From: Penelope pileata
Taxonomy: Eukaryota > Chordata > Aves > Galliformes > Cracidae
Assembly (NCBI GenBank): GCA_013396635.1
Contig: WBMW01004029.1
Location: 124,001-188,000 of the forward strand
Length of the DNA: 64,000 nt
Reading direction: 5' to 3'
In this document: piece by piece, positions 1-10,017 of the stretch
Position numbering within the stretch: the stretch's first letter is position 1
Layout: each line of letters begins with the position of its first letter
Notes under the pieces: model-generated
What the model was told of the DNA's origin: nothing
Seen by the model: the letters and a program-made list of their open reading frames with translations, nothing else
Databases searched by the model: none
Program-made: the position numbers and the translations under genes

Positions 1-1015
1 TTAATAGATGGCACGCTTGGGAGGTGAGTTAAGAAGACTAAAATCTCTCCCATAAATCAGAAAGCTCGAAACCGCCTCTGACAGACCTTCGCACGATGTG
101 CTAAGAAAGTGTTTAGCTAAATCCTGTTATATTCTCCTCAATTTTCAAGTCCCAAAACAAAGAGGGGATCCAGAGCCCACAGCCACACTTTCAACAAAAA
201 ACCTCACTTATTGTGTAGGTGGAACAAGATGGTGTAACATACTGCCTGGAGGAAACCAGACAGGTTAATGTCAATGCCATTTGACACATAGAATGTCAAG
301 ACTTAGATTGTGACTTAAGTGGGAAGTACGTTTTCCCAGACCTCAGTTTTAGTGTCTAAATGTGAAACTGCCTGTTTTCCTGTTCCTCCTGTAAGACAGA
401 CAGAGCTCAACTCTTCAACTATTGAGATAATTTTCAAACACTGCCTCTTCATGAAAACCTGGAGGTAGCTGGCTTGGTTTTTCAGACCGCGTAGCATTCA
501 GCAATTCTCTGTTGTTTCTGGGATTGCTAGCTGGTCAGCACTAAATCCAGCTTCTGAGTTAAGTTTTTGAAGGTTTGGGTTTTAATTTTAGACACGTTAC
601 TTTGAAGGCTGTGGTCAGCAGCCGTAGAGACTTCAATAAAAAGTTACCCTGACAAAGCAGCTCTTCTCCTGAGTTTTAACCCCAAAAAGTTTTAAATTTC
701 TCTTTCCTCCCTCTCAAGGAAGGGATTCACTAAAGACAGAAACACTATAAAGCTGTCAGATCAAATGCATGGTATGTATAATTAATGGCATAGAAGAAAG
801 AGAAACCATACTCTGAAAATCCTATTTTTTCTTTTACATTGCCTCTTGCTTTCACCCTTCCAATTCCTGTAGGACTGTGTAATATGGTTTAGACGAAATC
901 AGTTACTTCAGGGCAAGAAAACAGTGCCAGTGCTTCAGTTCCCATCAGAACAGAAACATTTCTAACTCAGAGAAAAGGTCCCTGGCTCACAGCTTTCCTT
1001 TGGCCCCAGTGTTAC
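1..1015. other. Unique sequence, no gene recognised
   Basis: Nothing is recognisable as a gene or repeat. The first 22 bases end in GGGAG followed by GTGAGTTAAG, which is a near-consensus plus-strand splice donor. The upstream side lies outside the window, so a partial plus-strand exon at 1-22 cannot be tested. On the minus strand, 640-662 has weak exon-like signals encoding about seven residues, which is too short to support. Confidence 0.5.
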
Positions 1016-1047
1016 CTTCCCTGTTTTCAATAAATGCTTGCAAAGTG
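1016..1047 (-). CDS. Candidate internal exon (minus strand), unidentified
   Basis: This is a 32-nt segment that on the minus strand is preceded by ...CATCAGTTCAG and followed by GTAACACTGG. The donor AAG|GTAACA is acceptable; the acceptor has a poor pyrimidine tract. If it is joined after the candidate exon at 1120-1183, the phase is kept and the frame stays open, reading ALCKHLLKTGK. The intervening intron would be only 72 nt, short but possible in birds. Open frames this short occur often by chance, so support comes only from phase agreement with its two neighbours. The protein is not recognised. Confidence 0.15.
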
Positions 1048-1119
1048 CTGAACTGATGGCTGCTTTGACATCCTGTATCAGAGAGGTCACTCAGGCAATC
1101 AAAAGTGAGGGGCTCCTAC

Positions 1120-1183
1120 CTATGGCATGTTTGACATATTCTTCTTGAAGAATTGCTGAGAAGGCAGGTGATGGTTCTGGCAC
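1120..1183 (-). CDS. Candidate internal exon (minus strand), unidentified
   Basis: This 64-nt segment has good splice signals on the minus strand: acceptor GGTTTTCCTGTAG| and donor CATAG|GTAGGAGCC. Starting in phase 0 it encodes V-P-E followed by PSPAFSAILQEEYVKHAI and leaves one base (G) for the next exon. The composition is protein-like: a Pro/Ser linker, then a short helix-forming stretch. I do not recognise the family. It is the best of three neighbouring minus-strand candidates (1343-1381, 1120-1183, 1016-1047), which join without a stop. A second frame is also open, so the call depends on homology or RNA evidence. Confidence 0.25.
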
Positions 1184-1342
1184 CTACAGGAAAACCATTT
1201 TATGAGCCTATCTTAGCCCCCTTCATCTCTAATTAGCAAGTATTCTTGTTGAGAAACAGGATGCAGTTTGTTGATTACATGAATCTGGATGTTCTTAAAA
1301 CTCAAACCTTAATTGTTTTAGAAATTTTGTTTGCTGAGTTAC

Positions 1343-1381
1343 CTTAGAAGGCAAAGGGGGGCTCTTGATTCTTCTGGTGAA
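1343..1381 (-). CDS. Candidate internal exon (minus strand), unidentified
   Basis: This is a 39-nt segment on the minus strand with acceptor CCTTTTTGCAAG| and donor CTAAG|GTAACTCAGC. The phase-0 reading is FTRRIKSPPLPSK, ending in phase 0, which fits directly onto the phase-0 start of the candidate exon at 1120-1183. The joined product would run from a basic Pro/Ser-rich stretch into the SPAFSAILQEEY segment. Length and frame alone are uninformative at this size. Evidence is the splice motifs plus phase continuity over three segments. Confidence 0.18.
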
Positions 1382-1846
1382 CTTGCAAAAAGGTCGCATT
1401 TAAGGGTCAGACTGCACATAACCCTATCCTATAACTGTACTACTAGACCTTTATTCTTGTCTGACTTCTTGCTTTTATAAGCATCTTTAAATAAAGTATG
1501 GCAAACAAAGGGGAAATAACTTATACACAGAAACATTTTCACAAAGAAACCTAAAGTATAATAGCCATCACAACAATTACCTTAAAATTACCACTCAGGC
1601 AGTCAAGATGCTATACCCCATAAGGGGAACCTAAAGTTTGAAATGGTCTCAGTCTGCCGAGCAGCTTCATTCACACAACCCCAATGTGCCTTACAGGCAG
1701 CTTGGGTGCAATCATGAGGCCTCAAATTGGAAAGAAAGGCACGGGTTAAGGCCCAATAAATGAAGAAATGTACAGTCTGTGGGGCAAAATTCCAGTAGGA
1801 AGTACCTCCCGAAGCCCCAGGTTTTAATATTTTACTTTGGGCCCCT
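1382..1846. other. Unique sequence, no gene recognised
   Basis: AT-rich sequence with no recognisable repeat. A 103-residue minus-strand open frame (1603-1914) runs from here into the CR1 fragment. It has no recognisable domain, so I treat it as chance. Confidence 0.5.
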
Positions 1847-1980
1847 ACAGAATCAGGAAATGGTTGAAGTCGGAAGGGATCTCTGGGGGACATCTTGTCC
1901 AACCCTCTGCTCAAGCAGGGCCACCCAGGCCCACATCCAGACAGCTTCTGAGTGTCTCCAAGGAGGGAGACCCCACGGTT
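1847..1980 (-). repeat. CR1 LINE, 3'-end fragment (antisense)
   Basis: The plus strand shows the reverse complement of a CR1 3' region: an AGAATCA-type terminus, then GGTTGAAGTCGGAAGGGATC, then the 'TTGTCCAACCCTCTGCTCAAGCAGGGCCACC' type segment and 'TCTCCAAGGAGGGAGACCCCA'. This arrangement is characteristic of avian and reptilian CR1 3' ends. The copy is diverged, severely 5'-truncated and has no coding capacity. The splice-acceptor-like motif on the minus strand at about 1845-1850 derives from the element edge and should not be read as an exon boundary. Confidence 0.85.
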
Positions 1981-4900
1981 ACAGTACAGTGGAACTTTAT
2001 GAACCAGGTATCAGTCATATACTGAAGAAATACTCACGTTATCCTGACATAACATCTGCTGAAAATGTCTAGTTAGCAGTGTGTGAGGGCACGGCCTGAC
2101 CACAGCTCTATGGCTCAGCTGTGTGTTCAGATTCTGTTTGAAATTATTCTTCAAATGCATCAGACGGTAATTGTTTAGAGGAACAAAATAAATAAGTCAT
2201 AAGGATGTTCTTGATCTCCTTCAGGCAACAGAGTAATTTGGTTTGCATCTCTGAGGGAAAATAGGAAAGTTTAAAAACTTAATTTTCAAGTGAATAGTTA
2301 GAATTTTACCTTTGGCATGGAAACTATTATATGCACTATGTGCATGCCAAGTGGAGTATCACTCCTAATCACAGGAAAGAGGACTCCTTTTCAGAGAAGG
2401 ACTCCAGGGAGTGAGTTGTCATTTGAAAAGTCTTTGTATTTCAGTGGTGTTGGGTATGACATGGGAGGCCAAAGATGACAGAGGCAATGCTGCAGTAGGG
2501 GATTAAGTGTCTGTTGTGGTGGCCCTCCAGACTGTAGGATGCTAAAACTTGGAAGAACAACCACCATCCGTTCAGTGAAGTGTGGCTGACAGAGCCAGCT
2601 GACCTCAGGAATGATCTGGAGTGAGCTACACACAGATGTTGGCACTGCTTCCTTCCTTACAGGACCTGACTGCAGGGAAGAGACTGACCTACAGCGAGGT
2701 AAAACCAGAAAGCAGTTGTTTGAGAGGGTTTGATGTTGCTTTGTATTTGCTAAATGTGCTGCCTTGTGTCGCTGTTGGGTAGCAGATGTACAAAGTGAGT
2801 CCAATAGGAGTGAGACAGACAAATGAGCCAAAGGGAACACGTTCTGATGCTTAATGCAAGGAGAATAAGGGAGTCAGACAAAGTGCACTCCAGCCTTAAA
2901 ACCCCAGTTCATGCACTGTCCTTCAGAAATCTGAGCAGGCTTCACTAACCTGCAGTGTTTAATCTCAGTATGTACTCTGTCATTAAAGAGCTTTGTTATC
3001 TGTATTGAAAATTACTCTGTTCCCACATATTCTTCCATTGCCTCTGGAGTGGGCTTTAGCCAGTCTTCTGCACCTTTCCAAGTGAAATTAACTGAAGCTT
3101 ACAGTAACTTAGTTTCCAAAAGTTTTCTCATGGAACTTAGCTTTGTTATTCTGCCTACTTTAGAAATTCATTTTTGAGAAACACAGCACATGGAGAAGAC
3201 TAATAGCTATTTTGGTCAGGCATGCTTAGAAAAAACATCTGCTTTCACAGACTTTTATTAGAGAGGGTATACTGAGACACAGATTGGTGTGCTACCTGTG
3301 CTTTCTGAGGCAAGGCAGCAATATATGCATAGTTCTCCTTCTGGCGGAATTTGCATTACTGATTTATGGAAACTAAAGGCAGTGAAGAATCCAGAAAAGC
3401 ATTTCTAAATATGTGTAATTCAGACATTTAAAAATAAGATATCCAGGTTCTTTCTATAGCTTATTGTTTTCTGACTTCTTTTTAGATCTTTCTTGAGTAA
3501 GCTAGAAATCTTTTTTTGTGTTTGGTAAGGCTACTATTTCAGAATAACCCAATACATGAAAAAGTGCTTAGAAACATCTGCTCTGAATTTGTTTTCTAAT
3601 TAATTAACAAGTAAATGCTTTTCTGGTTGTGGTGAACATAGCAACTTGAGTTAACCTCATTTACTGTGTTCAGAAAGCTAAAAGGCTTCAGTTACATCAC
3701 GGCCTTCTTCCTCAGATCATTTTAAGATGATGTGGTTTCAACCTGCATAGTATCTCCTCGTGTTTCTAATATGAGGTTCCAGTTTATTAAATCTGCCTCA
3801 CTCTGCAGTGCTACAGGATGCTATTAGACAACCAGGCTAGGAGAAGAGAATTCAGCACGCAGATTTCAGTTTCCTTACCCTTAGACACAGGGCTCCAGGT
3901 ACCAGAGAGATGTGTCCCCCTTATTCTTTCAGTCTTTAATAACTTCATACTTGGCATTTAATCTTTATTCCAGACATCAGTAGGGCAGATGAGCAAAGTT
4001 GTTGTCAAGTCTTTTCATGCATGGCTTATCTTCCCTCCTTTATATCTGCAGTCTATCGTACATCAATTTGTGGTCATAAGGCACAAAACAACAGCTTACC
4101 ACTGAAAGAAAATAAAAATCTTGATGTGGTTCAGAGCAGGGCTGCAGGACCCCTCCTTGGGCTGCAGGTTACAGGCACCCCGTCTCTGACAGGCCTTTGC
4201 TTTGCCTTTTCCATGGGTACAGAAAGGTGCTATGTGGCAGGGGGGTGTTCAGAACCTGGGGCTCTGGGCTGGGGCTCTGCCACCTCCGGTGACAAAGGGC
4301 TGTGAGCAGCAAGCACAGCGACCAGTTCTCTCACCTGGCAGCGAGCACCAGCTCTGTTTATGCTGCTGGAGGCATTAAGCTATTCATTAGTCGATCGATT
4401 ACTGCAGGAGAGTGTATGAGTTCTTCCTCCTCGTCCCTTCGTTCTCCTCATCCCAGAATGGCTTTTAGCTACAATGCCTGGAACTGAAACAAGCAATTTC
4501 ACATCTTCTTCTTGCAGAAGAAGAGACTGAAGATTTATAGTTTCAGCTATCAAATGACGAACGAGGGGGTAGAGGTTCCTCCTCTTGCTATTTGGGGAAA
4601 TCTAATCTTGTATTTTAGACTTGGAAAGCAATCTGCTTCTTCCAGATGAAATAAAATATTTTGTGTGGAAATGACCTTTGTGTTTAAGCAAGGAAAACAG
4701 AACAAATGTTTCAGATTGAACTGATTTAATTTTTGGTTCAGTTTTTCATCTAACATCGTGGTATTGAGGACAAAGTATGAAGCAGTGCAGTGAAGAAGGT
4801 TATGCTGTAGCTACCGTTCGTAGCCAACATACCTCAGCTGGTATCAAAAAATGAAGTGCTGCTGACTGGAAACCTTTCCAGCGACTTTCTGAGCCATTAA

Positions 4901-6356
4901 CTCCTTGAGCTGTGAGGTTCATGTAGGAGTTCCCTAATTTGTGAGGATCTGGCTTGGTTCCTTGTCCTGTAATTTTTAAGTGCATAATGAAATTAGAGAT
5001 CTAACAGGAGAGCAGGAGAATAAATTTTTGAGTATCAGAAGATAGAGGACTTTGAGGACTATTTATTTATGTATAGCTATGGTCTGCACCCTGCGTGTGT
5101 TATCTGGTGACTGCCTGTAGGGAAAATATATAATTTTACACATAATGAATTGGTATACGGTTCATGCAAGCAGATATGCTGCAAATTAAACCATGAAAGA
5201 GAGCATTTCCATACATTATTCTCTGTGGTGTTTCTCAGAATATACGGTTTCATAAATTACACCTGGGCATCTCCGATAGGTATGTCATTAAGTGTTTTAT
5301 ACAGAACTCAATTGGCTGTGGAGAAACCCAGAACGTATCATTACAAACCCAGCTTCAATGTTTGCTGTGTGTTTTTTTTTTTTTTTTAAATATAGTTTTA
5401 TGTTGGATTATTTTGAATTTATTTTCAGTTTTGATTTTAAATAACAATGGAGAAAACTTTCTTGCCTTCAATGCCACGTTGATTTTCTTAGCTTCCTCCT
5501 TCAGAAAAACTGCCAAGCCACACCATGGGGCCATCCTTTCTCCTGGGCATGCTGGTTAGCTGCGTACAACACCTTCAGCAGGTTTTGGAATAAGGAAAGT
5601 AGATGATGTGTCTTCCTGCAGAAGTAATTGTTTTCTCAGACTGAATGCATGTAGCTTTTTCCCCCTCATTTTGGATAAACGAGTTTCAAAAAATTTACTT
5701 CTATTCTTTTGCCCGGTATTGATTGAAAAAAAAGAAAGCCTTTTTGTACAAAAAATGCAAATAGCTGAAATAAAAGGTATCCCAACATGCTGCCAAAAAA
5801 CTGTAGTGCATTATCAAGTGATGCATGCGGGAGATTTTTTTTTTTTTCCTATCTCCCTCTCTCCCCACATCCCTCATCACAATTAACTACTTCTGAAGTA
5901 TGCCAGATTGACAGCCCTGGAGACAAAACATAACACTGCATGGGCCAGAACAGTATTAGGTACCTGCCTGCTAGGATGCTTCAGCTAGGAGCAGGAGTGA
6001 TCACTTTGGAAGTATGTCATCTCACATCATTAACCTTACCCACTCCGTCCTTTCCCAGTTGTCCAACAAAGGCAGCATTCTATATGTTGCTACATCTGCT
6101 GCCATCAAAGAAGGTTTTATAATGCGAATATACTTTTACTTACAACTGAGTGGAGAGAAACTCATTTTTTTTTCTAAATTTAATTTCTATTCTTGCTTTT
6201 CTATTTCCATTTTTAACATTGAATTAGAACATCGTAATTCCAAAAATGCTCCCAGCTATCTATAGCTTACTCTGCCCCTCTTAGAACACCGCCACAGGAC
6301 ATCAGAAGGATAAAGTGAAATATAAATGTTGTATTTTTGTATCCTACCAGAACACA
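1981..6356. other. Unique sequence, no gene recognised
   Basis: This is a long AT-rich stretch with low-complexity T runs (T16 at about 5,372-5,387; T12 near 5,836). A 149-residue minus-strand frame at 2391-2840 has no domain character and no splice context, so I do not call it. At 2663-2698 a good plus-strand acceptor (CTTCCTTCCTTACAG) is followed by 36 open nt and a weak donor (GAG|GTAAAA). That is too short to support. Confidence 0.45.
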
Positions 6357-6687
6357 GTCATAGAATGACAGAATGGCTTGGGTTGGAAAGGACGTTAAAG
6401 CCCACTCAGTTCCAACCCCCTTGCCATGGGCTGGGTGCCCCCCACCAGCTCAGGCTGCCCAGGGCCCCATCCAGCCTGGCCTTGGGCACCTCCAGGGATG
6501 GGGCAGCCACAGCTCTCTGGGCAGCTGTGCCAGGGACTCACTACCCTCCAAGTAAAAGATTTCCTCCTAATATCTAATCTAAATCTCCCTTCTTTTAGTT
6601 TGAAACCATTCACCATTGTCCGATCACTACCTGCTCATGTGAAAAATTGGTCTCCTGTTTATAAGCTGTCTTCAAGTACTGGAAGGT
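6357..6687 (-). mobile_element. CR1 LINE, older antisense copy, 3' half
   Basis: This is the reverse-complement CR1 3' end (starting GTCATAGAATGACAGAATGG), followed by the expected 'TTCCAACCCCCTTGCCATGGGC' and 'CAGGCTGCCCAGGGCCCCATCCAGCCTGG' type blocks. On the minus strand the frame still resembles the C-terminal end of CR1 ORF2 (a GFKLKEGRFRLDIRRK stretch) but it has diverged. The copy stops at 6687, where a younger sense CR1 is inserted, and resumes at 7013. Transposition-dead. Confidence 0.92.
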
Positions 6688-7012
6688 ACTGGAAGGGGGC
6701 CTACAGGAAAGCTGGGGAGGGGCTTTTTACAAGGATAGATAATGACAGGACAAGGGGTAATGGTTATAAACTGAAAGAGGGTAGATTTAGACTAGATATA
6801 AGGAGGAAATTCTTTGCTGTGAGGGTGGTGAGACACTGGAACAGGTTGCCCAGAGAAGTCGTTGATGCCCCCTCCCTGGAAGTGTTCAAGGCCAGGCTGG
6901 ATGGGGCTCTGGGCAATCTGGTCTAGTGGGAGGTGTCCTTGCCCATGGCAGGGGGGTTGGAACAAGATGATCTCTAAGGTCCCTTCCAACCTGAACCGTT
7001 CTATGATTCTAT
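6688..7012 (+). mobile_element. CR1 LINE, younger sense copy inserted into an older CR1
   Basis: This 325-bp sense-oriented, 5'-truncated CR1 starts within the C-terminal ORF2 coding region and ends with TTCTATGATTCTAT. The plus frame over 6,640-6,926 includes the typical segment NGYKLKEGRFRLDIRRKFFA and the motif HWNRLPREVVDAPSLEVFKA. It is flanked on both sides by AAGGT (6683-6687 and 7013-7017), a 5-bp target duplication. The host is an antisense CR1, so the pair makes a long imperfect inverted repeat. The fragment is too short to be autonomous. Confidence 0.9.
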
Positions 7013-7267
7013 AAGGTCACAATGAGGTCTCCCCGGAGCCTTCTCTTCTCCAGGCTGAACAAACCCTGCTGCCTCAGCCTGTCCTCATAGGAGAGGTGCT
7101 CCAGCCCTCTGATCATCTTCGTGTCCTTCCTCTGGACCCTCTCCAACAGCTCCATGTCTTTCTTGTGCTGGGGGTCCCAGGCCTGGATGCAGTACTCAGG
7201 ATGGGGCCTCCCAAGGGCAGAGCACAGGGGGACAAACACCTCCCTGTCCCTGCTGGCCACTCCTCTT
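7013..7267 (-). mobile_element. CR1 LINE, older antisense copy, continuation
   Basis: This continues the element interrupted at 6687. The minus strand encodes a near-intact stretch of the C-terminal CR1 ORF2 region, including RPHPEYCIQAWDPQHKKDME, LERVQRKDTKMIRGLEHLSY and SLEKRRLRGDLI. This is the segment downstream of the reverse transcriptase core in CR1 elements. The sequence ends abruptly at about 7267 in unique DNA, which is the 5'-truncation point of the older insertion. Confidence 0.92.
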
Positions 7268-9063
7268 TTGAAAATTAAATGATCCCTTCTGATGAAGATT
7301 ATTTAATCACACTCTGTATTTGAGTGTGCCTGTATACATATGATCATTTTTTCCCCCAATAACATAGAAAATAGGACTATTAATAGGGTAAACCTTTTTT
7401 TTCCATTACATGAAGAACTGTAAGTAGGATGATCTAGGCTTAGTCCATATTCCATAAAACTGAAAGCTATGTGAATTCAGTTTTTTTCCTTGGAGTGCAT
7501 AGCTGACTCGCAGCTACCATTAATGAAGTGGTTAGGATTCATCAACTTACTGGAATTTTTCTGATCATCCTTCACTTTGTTTTGCTTCCACTGAAGGTCT
7601 CTCTCCTATGAGGTCTGGCTTGTTAGACAACGAAAACAACTATCTTGTCTGAGCCGGTGTGTGGTGAGTCATGATGGGTGGTGCTGATCTTTAGAAATGA
7701 TGGCATCCTTAATTCCAACCGAGATTATGGCTGCTACAGAAAACCAAACCCTGTGTGAGCGTAGAAGAGAATGCAAAATGTTGTCTTTTCCTACATTGAG
7801 GAGCTCAATTTTTCTTGAGCGTTGGCATGGATTTGATGATTCCGGTCAGTGCAACCTTTCCTACATCTTTTCTTCTTAAAAACAGCCTTTTTAGAACAGC
7901 AGGCTTTTTCCTGAGAAAATAACCATCTTTGTTCCACACGTGGTTTGCACAGCCACCACTGCTGCACCGGACCCGACGGGAAATTGCTCATAGTTCAGTG
8001 AGAAACCATTTAAAAGTCGGTCCCGGCTCCACAGATGCTATAAACATCCATTTTGATTGGTTAGAAAACATGGTTGCTTTTAGTAAAAGCACAAGCTGGG
8101 ATGATTTTGTTTTGATTGTTTAACGCTGTTGATGTTGCAAATAGGTATGTCAGCATTTGAAAGATGGTCCTGAGGCACTCAATTTTTTAATAGCAAGCAG
8201 AATTCTCATTAACAGGCAATTTTAAAAAGCAATAACATTCATTTTTTGGACTATTAAGCATATAGAGTGTTTATATTTCCAGCAAAGAATGAACTAATGG
8301 AAAATAAAACCCTGTCATGCACTAGTGCCACAGCAATGCAACATAATGTATGTGAGGCTGATTACAATTCAGCCTTTCAACAGGATTGTACATGATCAAA
8401 GCTTCTGGAGTGAGAACTACCTAACTTAAATGATTGAAAACAATTTTAATGTTTAAGTTAGTCTCCTCTTCCTTCAAATGAAAGCTCGCTGCTTGTTAAT
8501 GATGTGTTAAACCAAAAAACAACTGTCGATCTGCATGCCTTCCTAATCGCAGGCAGATGTGTGCAGCCTCACATCCCCTTGACATACAGCTTATGGGGGT
8601 GCACGGTGACGCTGGGATTTGCCATATCTGCCTAAAAATACCCGCCCTTCTTGGGGCTTAAGGAACAGCTTAGTGCCAGTTCACGGAAAGGCAAGATGCA
8701 GTTCTTCAAAGTGTGTTTCCATGCAGGTGTGAGAGAACTTCCCAGACCCCGTTAGGAGGCTGTGCTACCAACAGAAGTAGGGCTCAGCTCTTCTGCAGGG
8801 ACTCAACTTTCTGTCCTCACCTTCTGCTGCCTGCAAGTTCTCTGGGAGAGGGATAATCCACTTTGGAAGGCCCAACACGTGGCATGGTTATCCATCACGA
8901 CCTGCACATCTCATGTCAGACACGCTTCCTGTGGGACTCCGCCAGATGTTTCTTCTGAATTTTATGTCCATCGGCACAGTGCCAATGTCAAGAAAAATTC
9001 CAGGCTTTTGAAAAAAGTAGTAATGAGAGCTAATACTGAACCTCTTATTTAATTGTTAATCAG
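7268..9063. other. Unique sequence, no gene recognised
   Basis: No repeat or gene is recognised. The interval 8,480-8,760 has more CpG and less low-complexity sequence than its surroundings and could be a conserved noncoding element, but there is no direct evidence. A donor-like AAATAG|GTATGT at 8,140 has no open frame upstream. Confidence 0.45.
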
Positions 9064-9140
9064 TACCCAAAAAGAGCCAGAAAATCGAGAGCTGTCTTTT
9101 GGTTTTGATACCAGACTGGTGAATATAAAACCTCAACGAG
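9064..9140 (+). CDS. Candidate internal exon (plus strand), unidentified
   Basis: This 77-nt segment has acceptor CTTATTTAATTGTTAATCAG| and a near-perfect donor CGAG|GTAAGTACC. Entering in phase 1, the frame is open throughout and reads TQKEPENR followed by ELSFGFDTRLVNIKPQR. Frame 0 is closed by a stop (TTT TGA). The composition is strongly protein-like but I do not recognise the family. No partner exon with a convincing join was found nearby, and it lies on the opposite strand to the candidates at 1.0-1.4 kb. A spurious splice-like segment is a real possibility. Confidence 0.25.
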
Positions 9141-9917
9141 GTAAGTACCTTTCTTGAAGAGACAACACTGTTGTCTGGAAAATTCCATAAACAAGATAAA
9201 TGGAGGTGATAGGTACATGAAAAAACAGCATCCCCTTCTTTCCTCTTTTCCCCACCTTTTTTCCCCTCCAATTTCAATGACCATTTTGATGGAAGAAAAT
9301 CCAAAGTATTACGGTCACAATATCGACTAATCAGGTTGTCTGCTTTTAGAAACATACACTTTTTTTTTTTTTTAAAAAAAAACATTTGCCTCCTGAGAAA
9401 ATTATTTTCACTGGCAGCCCACAAATTTAAAGAAAAAAAAAAAAGGAATTTGTAGTATACATTGTTGCCCAAAATTAAAGAAAATTGACTGTTTTGTTTT
9501 AGGACTTATCAAATTCCTTATCTCAAAAATCTATCATCATCAGACTGTTTTCACTGCCTATTAAAAATAAATTACGCTTATTATTAGGGAGTAGAGACAA
9601 GTTCTGTAAATTAGCACTTCAAAAGAATTGGCCGATGTCAAAAGAGATACAATTTGCACAACGCTTTCCCCGTGTATTTTCCTGGCTTCCAGATCTTTTT
9701 CTTTGAAAATCATTACGGAAAGCGTTGAGCTAGCAACTTCTGACATTGATGTGTTGCAAAACGCCTTCACAGCATATTCAAGCTGCATAAGCTTCCAGCG
9801 TATTGATATGCATCAGCTAGAAACAGTAAACTTTCTCATATTCTTGTGTTTTCCTAGTGAGACTGCCTCGAGGCAACTTACAACACCGCTGTGAACATAT
9901 GAAATCCTTCCACTGAA
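9141..9917. other. Unique sequence, no gene recognised
   Basis: Low-complexity T/A runs lie at about 9,361-9,382. Between 9,561 and 9,894 both strands carry 75-88-residue open frames. Neither shows a domain, so I leave them uncalled. Confidence 0.45.
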
Positions 9918-10017
9918 ACGTCAGCTCGCCACTGGATTTCATGGAGCCAAGACATCGGATCTGTTCAGTGGAGGCAGGTGTGGCTTGGACAACCAACGGC
10001 GTGGAAATCGGCGAGTC
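9918..10017. other. Small CpG cluster in AT-rich DNA
   Basis: About seven CpG dinucleotides fall within roughly 100 bp (ACGT, TCGC, TCGG, ACGG, GCGT, TCGG, GCGA), in DNA that otherwise has very few. CpG retention in bird introns or intergenic DNA often marks unmethylated regulatory DNA or a young insertion. No repeat family is recognised here. Confidence 0.3.

Noticed and set aside
2391..2840. 149-residue minus-strand open frame
   Set aside because: No domain, no splice or promoter context, and a composition (Ser, Leu, Cys, His) typical of chance frames.
6426..6926. 166-residue plus-strand open frame as a gene
   Set aside because: It reads antisense through the older CR1 and then sense through the younger CR1. 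It is a transposon by-product.
8028..8142. Exon ending at AAATAG|GTATGT
   Set aside because: From the nearest acceptor at about 8,085 all three frames contain stops.
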